A stretch of DNA of 34,012 bases from Alphaproteobacteria bacterium (GTDB lineage: Bacteria > Pseudomonadota > Alphaproteobacteria > SHVZ01), in the NCBI GenBank assembly GCA_009694025.1, contig SHVZ01000037.1, positions 1-34,012 on the forward strand. The letters are read 5' to 3'. The first letter of the stretch is position 1; every line of letters begins with the position of its first letter. The notes under the pieces were generated by a model. It ran no database searches. It was not told where the DNA came from and saw nothing but the letters and a program-made list of their open reading frames with translations. The position numbers and the translations under genes were made by a program. Shown piece by piece: positions 1-10,372 of the stretch.

Positions 1-1441
1 ATTTGGCAGAGGCGTCCTTGAGGAGCGCGTCGGCCTCGGCACCGGACTTGGTCTTGGCCTGGTCCGAGAGGGCGATGCCCCAGTTGCTGAACGCCTCGTG
101 CATTTCCGGCTCGATGCGGACGGCCTCGGCGTACTTGGCAGAGGCGTCCTTGAGGAGCGCGTCGGCCTCGGCACCGGACTTGGTCTTGGCCTGTTCCGAG
201 AGGGCGGTGCCCCAGTTGTAGAACGCCTCGTGCTTGTCCGGCTTAATGCGGACGGCCTCGGCGTATTTGGCGTATGCGTCCTTGAAGAGAGCGTCTGCCT
301 CGGCATCGGACTTGGACCTGGCTCGGGCAGTGAGCGTGTTGCCGCTTAGGACATACGCCCAAGCTAGGATTGGCGTTAACGCTAGTCGGGTTGTGCTAGC
401 TGCGGCTGCGACCAACGCTATTACTTCATCATATCGACCTGCCGAGAGGAGAGATTGCGCCTCCAGAGCGACGTTGCGGTGAGCACCGCTCCTACCATCT
501 TCCTTCTTCGGTGCTTCGTGTGTTTTCGCAGCCTCATCAATTCGACCCAGCGCCTCCGTCAACAGATCATACGGTCGAGCCTCACCAGGGAGATGAAAGG
601 CGCTCAGCCGATCTAGCTGGCCGCGGAGATAAGAGAATGGTCGCCCGATCAACTCGGGTGGAAAGCAGTTGAGCAACTGCGCAAGGCGGATAAGAAATTC
701 ATCCGCCCCATTGCCGGCGACGTGGTAGGCATGCCTCCATCTGTCGCTGGCATCGAGGCATTGCCTGACGCGGTCTGCCAACTTCCCTTTATGGCTAACC
801 CAATAGAGCCCATTGTCGAAGCCCGTTCTTGATGCGAGAGCCTCAAACGTCGGATCTTCTCCGCTGTAGCCAATGACGACCAGCGGACGCCCATTCAGGG
901 CGTCATCGACGACCGGTGTGACGACTTTTAAATGCGACTTGATCTCGTCGCCCGTGTGCATCAATGCAAAGCCTGTGCGTTGTCCATGCAGATGGATGAT
1001 CGCTTTGGAAGCGACGTGCTCGCTGCGGTATTCTGTCGACATCGCGAGGTCGTAGACGGCAGGAAATTCTCCGACGAGCGCACAAGATCTGGAAACGAGA
1101 GGGTCGAAATTGGTCGTCAAGACGCGATCGACTCGACCCGATTCAATGAGCTGTGCGATCGCGATATGGGCCCAGTTAATTTTAGCAGCATCAATATAGC
1201 TGCCGAGAATCGTACGCCGATCATTCGGCGTCAGCATTGACATGCATCCGGCATAAGTTTTTTCGGGTGCTCCAGCATATGCTGAAGGATACTTTTTTCG
1301 GATCTCGCCGATGAAATGAGCGGCTAACGGAATTCCGGCAGCCAGCGAGCAGCCAGCCCCAATAAACAGCGCGCAGCCCGGGCGGGGTGCATGTCGATTC
1401 TCTAGCGCCTCCGCAATCTGTTCGAGAGTGCGTTCTTCCAT
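1..1441 (-). CDS. SIR2-like domain + TPR repeat protein, 3' end outside window (putative defence NADase)
   Basis: An open frame of 480 codons runs from an ATG at 1441 off the left edge with no stop. Residues 1-250 look like a SIR2-like (SIR2_2-type) domain. The glycine loop GAGCSLAAG is at 28-36, TTNFDP at 109-114 (putative catalytic Asn111), LHG at 151-153 (putative catalytic His152) and GYSGEDP at 191-197. After a linker (about 260-320), residues about 328-480 form helical TPR-like repeats, the last two and a half being 44-residue near-copies (YNWG..LSEQAKTK..AEADALL type). SIR2-like domains in Thoeris, DSR and SIR2-associated defence proteins cleave NAD+; a similar NADase or abortive-infection role here is inference. 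An in-frame TGA lies about 30 bases upstream, so ATG 1441 is the first Met; no good ribosome-binding site is visible. The SIR2 part uses many AT-rich codons (ATA, TTA, CTA, AAA), unlike its neighbours, which suggests acquisition. Partner genes may lie beyond the left edge. Confidence 0.85.
   Translation of the reverse strand, partial: MEERTLEQIAEALENRHAPRPGCALFIGAGCSLAAGIPLAAHFIGEIRKKYPSAYAGAPEKTYAGCMSMLTPNDRRTILGSYIDAAKINWAHIAIAQLIESGRVDRVLTTNFDPLVSRSCALVGEFPAVYDLAMSTEYRSEHVASKAIIHLHGQRTGFALMHTGDEIKSHLKVVTPVVDDALNGRPLVVIGYSGEDPTFEALASRTGFDNGLYWVSHKGKLADRVRQCLDASDRWRHAYHVAGNGADEFLIRLAQLLNCFPPELIGRPFSYLRGQLDRLSAFHLPGEARPYDLLTEALGRIDEAAKTHEAPKKEDGRSGAHRNVALEAQSLLSAGRYDEVIALVAAAASTTRLALTPILAWAYVLSGNTLTARARSKSDAEADALFKDAYAKYAEAVRIKPDKHEAFYNWGTALSEQAKTKSGAEADALLKDASAKYAEAVRIEPEMHEAFSNWGIALSDQAKTKSGAEADALLKDASAK
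3..335 (-). repeat. 132-bp tandem repeats encoding 44-residue TPR-like units
   Basis: Two near-identical 132-bp units lie at 3-134 and 135-266. They differ at about nine positions, and their first 59 bases (plus-strand order) are identical. A third, more diverged copy starts at 267 and fades by about 335. The period is 44 codons, so the array stays in frame and encodes consecutive TPR-like helix pairs of the SIR2-TPR protein. More copies may lie past the left edge. The high DNA identity of adjacent units, next to an older diverged one, points to recent in-frame duplication or gene conversion. Confidence 0.9.
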
Positions 1442-1498
1442 GCGTCCAGTCTTCGTGTGTCGCCAACTAAATCACGATCAAAGGTCGCAGCGTCGGGC

Positions 1499-1532
1499 AA
1501 AAAAAGTCCGCCGGGCGAGCTGTCCGACGGAC
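1499..1532 (-). terminator. Rho-independent terminator after acnA
   Basis: Nine-base arms at 1506-1514 and 1524-1532 pair with one mismatch around a nine-base loop. On the minus strand the hairpin is followed by seven Ts (As at 1499-1505 on the plus strand). It lies 20 bases past the acnA stop and before the SIR2-TPR gene, so it should separate the two transcripts. Confidence 0.8.
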
Positions 1533-1551
1533 CTTTTCTATGTGGACTGCC

Positions 1552-4233
<2,682 letters not shown>

Positions 4234-4325
4234 GGGCGGTTCCTCCTGGCGGCTTCGGGGGCTGCGCGCGTATGCCCCGGAGAAGGGCGCCAGAGGCCGG
4301 CGGGGCAGCGCGGAAATTCGCTACC

Positions 4326-4353
4326 AAAATAAAGTAAGCCCCGGAAAAGTCTA
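4326..4353 (-). promoter_or_regulatory. Possible acnA promoter
   Basis: On the minus strand TAGACT (4348-4353) and TATTTT (4326-4331) are separated by 16 bases, in a locally AT-rich patch about 90 bases upstream of the acnA start. The match to sigma70 boxes is moderate, so this is a tentative call. It is the only such pair noticed in the 352-base gap between acnA and the next gene remnant. Confidence 0.3.
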
Positions 4354-4378
4354 GGGTTTGGAGCTTCGGTGCGGGATG

Positions 4379-4407
4379 GGCCGCCGGCGGCGGACGCGCC
4401 GGCGGCC
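4379..4407. other. GC-rich perfect stem-loop in the acnA upstream gap
   Basis: Arms of 11 bases at 4379-4389 and 4397-4407 pair perfectly around a 7-base loop, in a stretch made almost only of G and C. No T run follows on either strand, so it is not an ordinary terminator. It may simply reflect the local composition. The rest of the 4234-4585 gap shows no convincing gene. Confidence 0.4.
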
Positions 4408-4585
4408 TGCCGGCGGTTGCGCCTCGCCGGTTCCGGCTGCCGGATTTCGGTCCTCGGCGTGCCTCCGGCCGAAGACAATCACCGTTCTTCGACGCCAGGG
4501 CTTTGGCGGAAATCGACTATGGTGCCGCTCCGTCGACGCCAGGGATTCTCCTTGGCCAGCCGTCATCTCAGAAAGGATCGGACAG

Positions 4586-4941
4586 CTTTCCCGCATCGCG
4601 CTCGCCGCCGTCGCGGCGACTGTGCTCTTTTCGGCGTCGGCCGGCGCCGACGACCGCAATTTCACTGTCGTCAACGGCACCGGCTATGACATCAAGGGCC
4701 TCTTCATCAACCCGCCCGGCGACAACGACTTCAACGACAACGAGCTGAGCGGCACGCTCGGCGACGGCAACAAGTTCGACGTGAAGTTCTCGGGCGCCGA
4801 CAAGGGCTGCACCTGGAACATGAAGGTGACCTGGACCGACAACAGCTGTCGATCTTCCGTGGCCTCGACCTCTGCAAGATCAGCAACGTCACGCTCAAGT
4901 ACAACAAGACGACGGACACGTCGTCCTACACCTGGGACTGA
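4586..4941 (+). pseudogene. Small secreted protein gene, frameshifted and without a start codon
   Basis: The frame encodes a signal-peptide-like stretch (LSRIALAAVAATVLFSASAGA) followed by a mature part starting DDRNFTVVNGTGYDIKG and running to VTWTDN near 4843. The family-like C-terminus (GLDLCKISNVTLKYNKTTD, then a TGA at 4939-4941) lies in another frame that begins near 4852. One missing base around 4845-4851 would join the two. There is also no ATG, GTG or TTG at a sensible place before the signal peptide, although a GAAAGGA purine run lies at 4571-4577. Small exported proteins with a VNGTGY start and a DLC..S..TL.Y end are, from memory, common in Proteobacteria and of unknown function. 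Either the gene is decaying or the assembly has lost bases here. Confidence 0.6.
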
Positions 4942-4954
4942 TCTGAGATCCGAC

Positions 4955-4987
4955 CTCGTCCGGCCTTCCTTGGGAGGACCGGACGAG
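4955..4987. terminator. Hairpin between convergent genes, probable purB terminator
   Basis: Perfect nine-base arms at 4955-4963 and 4979-4987, with a further four-base inner stem (TCCT/AGGA), lie between the end of the frameshifted plus-strand gene and the purB stop. There is no strong T run on either side, so termination efficiency is uncertain; the position suits a shared bidirectional terminator. Confidence 0.5.
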
Positions 4988-4990
4988 TCG

Positions 4991-6283
4991 TCACCCGAGC
5001 ACGCGGGCGAAGATCGTCTCGACGTGCTTGGTGTGGTAGCCGATGTCGAACAGGCCCTCGAGCTTCTGAAGCCCGAGCGCGTCGACCACCGCCTTCTCCC
5101 GCTTCAGGCGATCTAAGAACTGCCCGCCCTCGCGCCAGGTCGCCATGGCGCTCCGCTGCACGATCTCGTACGCCGCCTCGCGCGCCATCCCGGCCTGGGT
5201 CAGCTCGAGCAGCACGCGCTGGGAGAAGACCAGGCCGCCCAGGCTCTCCAGGTTCGCCCTCATGCGATCGGGATAGACCACCAGCTCGTCGACGACGCGG
5301 GCCAGGCGGTTGAGGGCGAAGTCGAGGGTCGCCGTCGCGTCGGGGCCGATGCCGCGCTCGACCGAGGAATGGCTGATGTCGCGCTCGTGCCAGAGCGCCA
5401 CGTTCTCCAGCGCCGGGATCACCGCCGAGCGCACCAGGCGGGCGAGGCCGGTCAGGTTCTCGGTCAAGACCGGGTTGCGCTTGTGCGGCATCGCCGAGGA
5501 GCCCTTCTGGCCGGGCGAAAAGTACTCCTCCGCTTCCCGCACCTCCGTCCGCTGCAGATGGCGGATCTCCGTCGCCAGCCGCTCGACGCCCGACGCCACG
5601 ACGGCGAGGGCGCTGAAGTAGGCGGCGTGGCGGTCGCGCGGGATCACCTGGGTCGAGACCGGCTCGGGCACGAGGCCGAGCTTGGCGGCGACGTAGGCCT
5701 CGACCCTTGGGTCGACGTTGGCGAAGGTGCCGACGGCACCGGAGATGGCGCATGTGGCGACCTCGGTCCGGGCGGTCACCAGGCGCGCGCGGTGGCGGCG
5801 GAACTCGGCGAAGTGGCCGAGCAGCTTGACCCCGAACGTCGTGGGCTCGGCGTGGATGCCATGGCTCCGGCCGACGGTGAGCGTGTGCTTGTGCTCGCGT
5901 GCGCGGCGTTTGAGCGCCGCCAGCACCTTGTCGACGCCGGCGATCAGGAGGTCGGCCGCCTGCACCAGCTGCACCGAGAGGCAGGTGTCGACCACGTCGG
6001 AAGAGGTCATGCCCTGGTGGAGGAAGCGCGCTTCCTCGCCGACATGCTCGGCGACGTTGGTGAGGAAGGCGATGACGTCGTGCCTGGTGGTCTTCTCGAT
6101 CTCGTCGATGCGATCGGGGTCGACCTTGCCGCGGGCGCGGATGGCCTCGACCGCCGACTTCGGCACGATGCCCTGCTCGGCCATCGCCTCGGCGGCGAGG
6201 ATCTCGATCTCGAGCCAGATGCGGTAGCGGTTCTCCGGCTCCCAGATCCGGGCCATTTCCGGCCGTGTGTAGCGCGGGATCAT
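4991..6283 (-). CDS. purB: Adenylosuccinate lyase
   Basis: Acts twice in purine synthesis, releasing fumarate from SAICAR and from adenylosuccinate. The 430-residue protein shows the fumarase/aspartase-superfamily blocks TRHDV (66-70), GMTSSD (91-96), GRSHGIHAEPTT (138-149), and the signature GSSAMPHKRNP (261-271) containing the flexible catalytic-serine loop. The frame stays open upstream to 6406, but the ATG at 6283 begins the family-typical MIPRYTRPEMA and has a GGAG run upstream, so it is preferred. It lies 28 bases downstream of a histidine kinase gene on the same strand and may be co-transcribed with it. Confidence 0.97.
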   Translation of the reverse strand: MIPRYTRPEMARIWEPENRYRIWLEIEILAAEAMAEQGIVPKSAVEAIRARGKVDPDRIDEIEKTTRHDVIAFLTNVAEHVGEEARFLHQGMTSSDVVDTCLSVQLVQAADLLIAGVDKVLAALKRRAREHKHTLTVGRSHGIHAEPTTFGVKLLGHFAEFRRHRARLVTARTEVATCAISGAVGTFANVDPRVEAYVAAKLGLVPEPVSTQVIPRDRHAAYFSALAVVASGVERLATEIRHLQRTEVREAEEYFSPGQKGSSAMPHKRNPVLTENLTGLARLVRSAVIPALENVALWHERDISHSSVERGIGPDATATLDFALNRLARVVDELVVYPDRMRANLESLGGLVFSQRVLLELTQAGMAREAAYEIVQRSAMATWREGGQFLDRLKREKAVVDALGLQKLEGLFDIGYHTKHVETIFARVLG

Positions 6284-6311
6284 CGGCGACGGCTCCGTCT
6301 TGGAGGAGGAG

Positions 6312-7751
6312 TCAGCGAACCGCCGGTATAGCACCGGAGACGGGAAGGTCGATGCGGAAGATGGTGCCTTCCGGGCCGCTCTCGACCAGGCGGATCTCTC
6401 CGCCATGGGCCTCGACCAGGTCGCGGGCGATGGCGAGGCCTAAGCCCGTGCCGCCGGGCCGCCCGGTGTTGAAGGGCTGGAACAGCTTCGGGCGGACCGT
6501 CTCGGGGATTCCCGGCCCGTCGTCCTTGATCGTGATCGACACCCCGGCCGGGCCCCTGGCCGCGCCGATCTCGCTCAAGCGCGCGCCGGCGAGGCGGGCG
6601 TTGCGGACGAGGTTGCCGAGGACCCGGTAGAGCTGGTCGCGGTCGGCCTCGACGGCGAAATCCGGTGGCAGGACGGTGGTCAGGCGGAACCCCTCTTCGC
6701 CCATGACGACGGTGTCCTGGCCGACCTCGTGGACGAGGTCGACGAGGAGGAAGCGGCCCGGCTTCACCGCCGGCCGCTCGGTCGCGAAGTCGAGGGTCGC
6801 TTGGGTCAACGCGACCGCGCGGTCGACGGCGCGGACCAGCCGCGGCGTCGTCCGCTGCACCTCGGGGTCGGTCGAGTCGGCGAGGCGGTCGGACAGGATC
6901 TGTACGGAGGAGAGGATGTTGCGGAGGTCGTGGCCGAGCTTGGAGACGCCGCTGCCGAGCGCGGCGAGGCGCGCCTGCTGACGGAAGGCGTAGCGAAGCT
7001 CCTCCTGCATGGACGTCAGCGCCGCCTCGGCCCGGCCGAGCTCGTCGCCGCGCAGGCCCGGCGGCACGTCGGCCCCCGGCGCGTCCGGACGGAACCCGAC
7101 CATGCGCTGGGTCAGGCGCCGCATCGGCCGGACCAGCAGGCCCTGGAGCGCCAAGTAGAGGAGGCTCGCGGTCACCAGCGCGATGACGATGGAGAGCGCC
7201 AGGATGCGCTTGGCGTATTCGAACATCTCCGCGCCCATCGGCTCCTCGTCGATGACGACGACGGCGAGCACGCTGGCATCCTTGGGGCTCGGGCCGATGA
7301 CGCGGAGGATGCGGTTCCGCCGCTGCGCCAGCGTGTCGAAGGCGTCGCCGATCAGCTCGAGGAAGGTGTCGTCGCGGAGGTCGATCTCGCGGTCGACCGC
7401 CGGCATCTCCGGCACCATCAGGTTGTGGGTGAGCTTCCCCTCCTCATAGAGGCCGACGGCATGGGCCCCGACATGGCGGAGCAGCGTCGAGGTCAGCTGG
7501 GCCGTCACCATCCGGTCGGGTGTCGCGTCGAGGGAGAGCCCGGCGAGGTGGGAGGCGGCCAGTTTCTGTTCTAGATAGACAAGTCTGTATCGTGCAATCG
7601 ACGGCACGAACAGCAGTACCTCGCAGAGCATGACGAAGAAGATCGTCAGCAGCAGAAGGCGGGCTGAAAGCCCCATCCGACGTGGCAGAAATCTCAGGTT
7701 TCGGAACTCCACCGCCGGCCGCCTTTCGCGCCTTCTACGCACCGGCCCCAT
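6312..7751 (-). CDS. Membrane-bound sensor histidine kinase
   Basis: A two-component sensor of up to 479 residues. A membrane segment lies at about 30-50, a periplasmic region at about 55-180, and a second membrane segment at about 183-205. A HAMP-like linker follows (LVRPMRRLTQRM). The H-box LGHDLRN carries the likely phospho-acceptor His274. The ATPase domain has the N-box LGNLVRNARLAG (379-389), G1 DDGPGIP (410-416) and G2 GGTGLGLA (433-440). No response regulator is adjacent, so it is an orphan within this window and its signal is unknown. The start is uncertain: a GTG at 7712 after an AAAGGCGG run would trim 13 Arg-rich residues. It precedes purB on the same strand. Confidence 0.9.
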   Translation of the reverse strand: MGPVRRRRERRPAVEFRNLRFLPRRMGLSARLLLLTIFFVMLCEVLLFVPSIARYRLVYLEQKLAASHLAGLSLDATPDRMVTAQLTSTLLRHVGAHAVGLYEEGKLTHNLMVPEMPAVDREIDLRDDTFLELIGDAFDTLAQRRNRILRVIGPSPKDASVLAVVVIDEEPMGAEMFEYAKRILALSIVIALVTASLLYLALQGLLVRPMRRLTQRMVGFRPDAPGADVPPGLRGDELGRAEAALTSMQEELRYAFRQQARLAALGSGVSKLGHDLRNILSSVQILSDRLADSTDPEVQRTTPRLVRAVDRAVALTQATLDFATERPAVKPGRFLLVDLVHEVGQDTVVMGEEGFRLTTVLPPDFAVEADRDQLYRVLGNLVRNARLAGARLSEIGAARGPAGVSITIKDDGPGIPETVRPKLFQPFNTGRPGGTGLGLAIARDLVEAHGGEIRLVESGPEGTIFRIDLPVSGAIPAVR

Positions 7752-7788
7752 CGGCGGATCGCCGCCCCGCCGGGTCGGCGGCGGTTGA

Positions 7789-7817
7789 TTGACTTAGGTA
7801 GACCGAGCCACTATACA
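7789..7817 (+). promoter_or_regulatory. Sigma70-type promoter of the rpmH operon
   Basis: TTGACT at 7789-7794 and TATACA at 7812-7817 are separated by exactly 17 bases, close to the consensus. Transcription would start near 7824, about 43 bases before rpmH. It lies in the divergent gap between the histidine kinase and rpmH. Confidence 0.75.
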
Positions 7818-7866
7818 GCGGACCTTGTTCGCGTGAAGCCCGAGCAGCGGGCGACGGAGTTTCCTC

Positions 7867-8001
7867 GTGAAGCGCACCTATCAGCCGAGCGTGCTCGTCC
7901 GCAAGCGGCGGCACGGCTTTCGGTCCCGCATGGCGACGGTCGGCGGCCGCAAGGTCGTGAATTCCCGCCGCGCCAAGGGCCGCAAGCGCCTCTCCGCCTA
8001 A
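7867..8001 (+). CDS. rpmH: 50S ribosomal protein L34
   Basis: A 44-codon gene beginning with GTG encodes [18 protein letters not shown] and ends KGRKRLSA, the full canonical L34. L34 is a small, very basic protein of the large ribosomal subunit. A GGAG run sits about eight bases before the GTG. It is the first gene of the classic rpmH-rnpA-yidD-yidC block and has its own well-formed promoter upstream. Confidence 0.98.
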   Translation: MKRTYQPSVLVRKRRHGFRSRMATVGGRKVVNSRRAKGRKRLSA

Positions 8002-8016
8002 AGGCCAATCGCATCC

Positions 8017-8364
8017 ATGGCGATCCGGCGGCTTAAGCGGCGGCCGGAATTCCTCCAGGTCGCGTCCTCAGGACAGAAAGCGGCGACGCCCGGTCTGGTC
8101 CTCCAGGCGCGCGCGCGCGCCGATGCCGATCCGCTCCGCGTCGGCTTCACCGCCAGCCGCAAGGTCGGCGGCGCGGTCGTACGCAACCGCGCCAAGCGTC
8201 GGCTCCGCGCCGCCGCCGAAGCGGTGCTCGGCCCCAAGGGCCTCCGCGCCCATGACTACGTCCTGATCGCCCGGGCCGAGACGGTCCGGCGTCCCTTCCA
8301 GCTCCTCCTCAGCGATCTCGACCGGGCGCTCGAGCGTGTCGGCCGCGGCGGCGAGGGACGATGA
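8017..8364 (+). CDS. rnpA: Ribonuclease P protein component
   Basis: The basic protein subunit of RNase P, which helps the catalytic RNA remove 5' leaders from tRNA precursors. The 115-residue protein has [20 protein letters not shown] at about 41-60, including the RNR motif that binds the RNA subunit, and the usual C-terminal DYVLIAR. It starts 15 bases after rpmH and its TGA overlaps the ATG of yidD (ATGA), indicating translational coupling. A GC-dinucleotide run near 8107 falls inside the coding sequence. Confidence 0.96.
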   Translation: MAIRRLKRRPEFLQVASSGQKAATPGLVLQARARADADPLRVGFTASRKVGGAVVRNRAKRRLRAAAEAVLGPKGLRAHDYVLIARAETVRRPFQLLLSDLDRALERVGRGGEGR

Positions 8365-8600
8365 CCGACCCGGCCAGCCTGGCGCTGACCGGCGCCGTCC
8401 GCGCGTACAAGCTCCTGGTCTCGCCCTTGCTCGGGCACAACTGCCGCTACCTGCCGAGCTGCTCGGAATACGCGATCGAAGCGATCGAAACCCATGGGCC
8501 CGTGTCCGGGACCTGGCTCGCCGCAAAACGGCTCTGCCGTTGCCATCCCTGGGGCGGCGACGGCCACGACCCCGTGCCGACGCCTCGCTCGTCCCGCTGA
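8361..8600 (+). CDS. yidD: Membrane protein insertion efficiency factor YidD
   Basis: A 79-residue protein with the family pattern [20 protein letters not shown] near the N-terminus and [16 protein letters not shown] near the C-terminus, including the conserved cysteines. YidD is a small membrane-associated factor that assists insertion of inner-membrane proteins together with YidC. The gene overlaps rnpA by four bases and precedes yidC by 16, the standard order. Confidence 0.96.
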   Translation: MTDPASLALTGAVRAYKLLVSPLLGHNCRYLPSCSEYAIEAIETHGPVSGTWLAAKRLCRCHPWGGDGHDPVPTPRSSR

Positions 8601-8616
8601 CCCGGAACCCGAAACC

Positions 8617-10362
8617 ATGATGGGCGACCAAAAGAACCTGGTGATCGCGATCGCGCTGTCGCTCGCCATCCTCCTCGGCTTCCAGTTCTTCTACGAGCTG
8701 CCGAGGGTGCGCGAGCAGGCGGTACAGCAGACGACGACCCAGGCCGATCCCACACGCCCGATCGCCCCGATCGCGCCCGGCAGCGCGCCGGCGCCGGGCG
8801 TCGCCGCGCCCGGGACCGCGGCGCAGCCGCTCGGCCGCCCGCAGGCGCTGGCCGAGAGCCGGCGCGTGCCCCTCGACACCCCGTCGCTCCGCGGCTCGAT
8901 CGCGCTCAAGGGCGGCCGCCTCGACGACGTGGTCCTCAAGGGCTATCGCGAGACGGTCGATGCGGGATCGCCCAACATCGTGCTGCTGTCGCCGGCGGCG
9001 AGCCCCACCGCCTACTATGCCGACTGGGGCTGGGTCGCGGCCGCCGGGAGCGACGTCCGGCTGCCGGACGCGGAGACGGTGTGGACCGCCGACCGCGACC
9101 GCCTGACGCCCGAGAGCCCGGTCATGCTCTCCTGGGACAACGGTCAGGGCTTCAGCTTCCAGAGGCGCTTCGCCGTCGACAACCGCTACATGGTGACGGT
9201 GACCCAGCGGGTGGCCCGCGCCGGCGGCGCCGCCGACCCGGTGACACTCCATCCCTTCGAGCTGGTCTCCCGCGCCAACACCCCGAACGTGCTCGGCTAC
9301 TACATCCTGCACGAGGGCGCCTATGGCGTCTTCGACGGCAAGCTGAAGGAGCTGACCTACTCGGACATGAAGGACGCCAAGGGCGGCGTCGTCGAGGTGA
9401 CCTCGACCGGCGGCTGGATCGGCTTCACCGACAAGTACTGGATGGTGGCGGCGATCCCCGACCAGAAGGAGAGCGTAAAGGCCCGCTTCGCCCACGCGCT
9501 CGCCGGCAAGACCGACAAGTACCAGGTCGACGTGCTCGGGGCCGGCCAGGCGCTGGCGCCGGGACAGGCGGTCGAGTCGGTGAGCCGGATCTTCGTCGGC
9601 GCCAAGGAAGTGAACACCCTCGACGGCTACCAGGACCAGCTCGGCATCGTCCGCTTCGACCTCGCCATCGACTGGGGCTGGTTCTATTTCCTCACCCGGC
9701 CGATCTTCTTCGTCCTCGACTGGCTCGCCCACGGGCTCGGCAATTTCGGCCTCGCCATCCTCGTGCTGACGGTGGGGGTGAAGGGGCTGTTCTTCCCGCT
9801 CGCCAACAAGTCGTACACGGCGATGAGCAAGATGAAGGCGCTCCAGCCGGAGATGATGAAGCTGCGCGAGCGCTTCGGCGAGGACAAGCAGCGGATGAAC
9901 CAGGAGCTGATGGGGCTCTACAAGAAAGAGAAGGTGAATCCGGCCGCCGGGTGCCTCCCCATCGTCGTGCAGATCCCGGTGTTCTTCGCCCTCTACAAGG
10001 TGCTGTTCGTCACCATCGAGATGCGCCACGCGCCGTTCTTCGGCTGGATCCGGGACCTCTCGGCGCAGGACCCGACCACCGTCTTCAATCTCTTCGGCCT
10101 GATCCCGTGGACGCCGCCCGAGCTGATGATGGTCGGCGTCTGGCCGCTGATCATGGGCGCGACCATGTGGTTCCAGCAGAAGCTGAACCCGCAGCCGGCC
10201 GATCCGGTGCAGGCGAAGATGTTCATGATCCTGCCGCTGGTCTTCACCGTCATGCTCGCCAGCTTCCCGGCCGGCCTCGTCATCTACTGGGCCTGGAACA
10301 ACGTGCTCTCGATGGCCCAGCAATGGGCGATCATGTACCGGATGGGCGTGAAGGCGACGTGA
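8617..10362 (+). CDS. yidC: Membrane protein insertase YidC
   Basis: Inserts and folds inner-membrane proteins, alone or with SecYEG. From ATG 8617 it is 581 residues; a second ATG follows immediately. It has an N-terminal membrane anchor (LVIAIALSLAILLGFQFF), a Pro/Ala-rich linker, a large periplasmic beta domain, and the conserved 60-kDa insertase core with five C-terminal membrane helices. The cytoplasmic hairpin is clear (MSKMKALQPEMMKLRERFG, then EKVNPAAGCLP). At the groove position where E. coli has Arg366, the local sequence reads VGVKGLFFPL, so Lys may fill that role; this alignment is by eye. The frame extends upstream to 8494, but that part overlaps yidD. Confidence 0.98.
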   Translation: MMGDQKNLVIAIALSLAILLGFQFFYELPRVREQAVQQTTTQADPTRPIAPIAPGSAPAPGVAAPGTAAQPLGRPQALAESRRVPLDTPSLRGSIALKGGRLDDVVLKGYRETVDAGSPNIVLLSPAASPTAYYADWGWVAAAGSDVRLPDAETVWTADRDRLTPESPVMLSWDNGQGFSFQRRFAVDNRYMVTVTQRVARAGGAADPVTLHPFELVSRANTPNVLGYYILHEGAYGVFDGKLKELTYSDMKDAKGGVVEVTSTGGWIGFTDKYWMVAAIPDQKESVKARFAHALAGKTDKYQVDVLGAGQALAPGQAVESVSRIFVGAKEVNTLDGYQDQLGIVRFDLAIDWGWFYFLTRPIFFVLDWLAHGLGNFGLAILVLTVGVKGLFFPLANKSYTAMSKMKALQPEMMKLRERFGEDKQRMNQELMGLYKKEKVNPAAGCLPIVVQIPVFFALYKVLFVTIEMRHAPFFGWIRDLSAQDPTTVFNLFGLIPWTPPELMMVGVWPLIMGATMWFQQKLNPQPADPVQAKMFMILPLVFTVMLASFPAGLVIYWAWNNVLSMAQQWAIMYRMGVKAT

Positions 10363-10372
10363 GCGGCATGAG

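Noticed and set aside
1-335. CRISPR-like direct repeats
   Set aside because: The 132-bp repeats are contiguous, without spacers, and encode in-frame TPR units.
8105-8119. Alternating GC run as possible Z-DNA or simple repeat element
   Set aside because: Short and inside rnpA, fully explained by Arg/Ala codons in a GC-rich genome.
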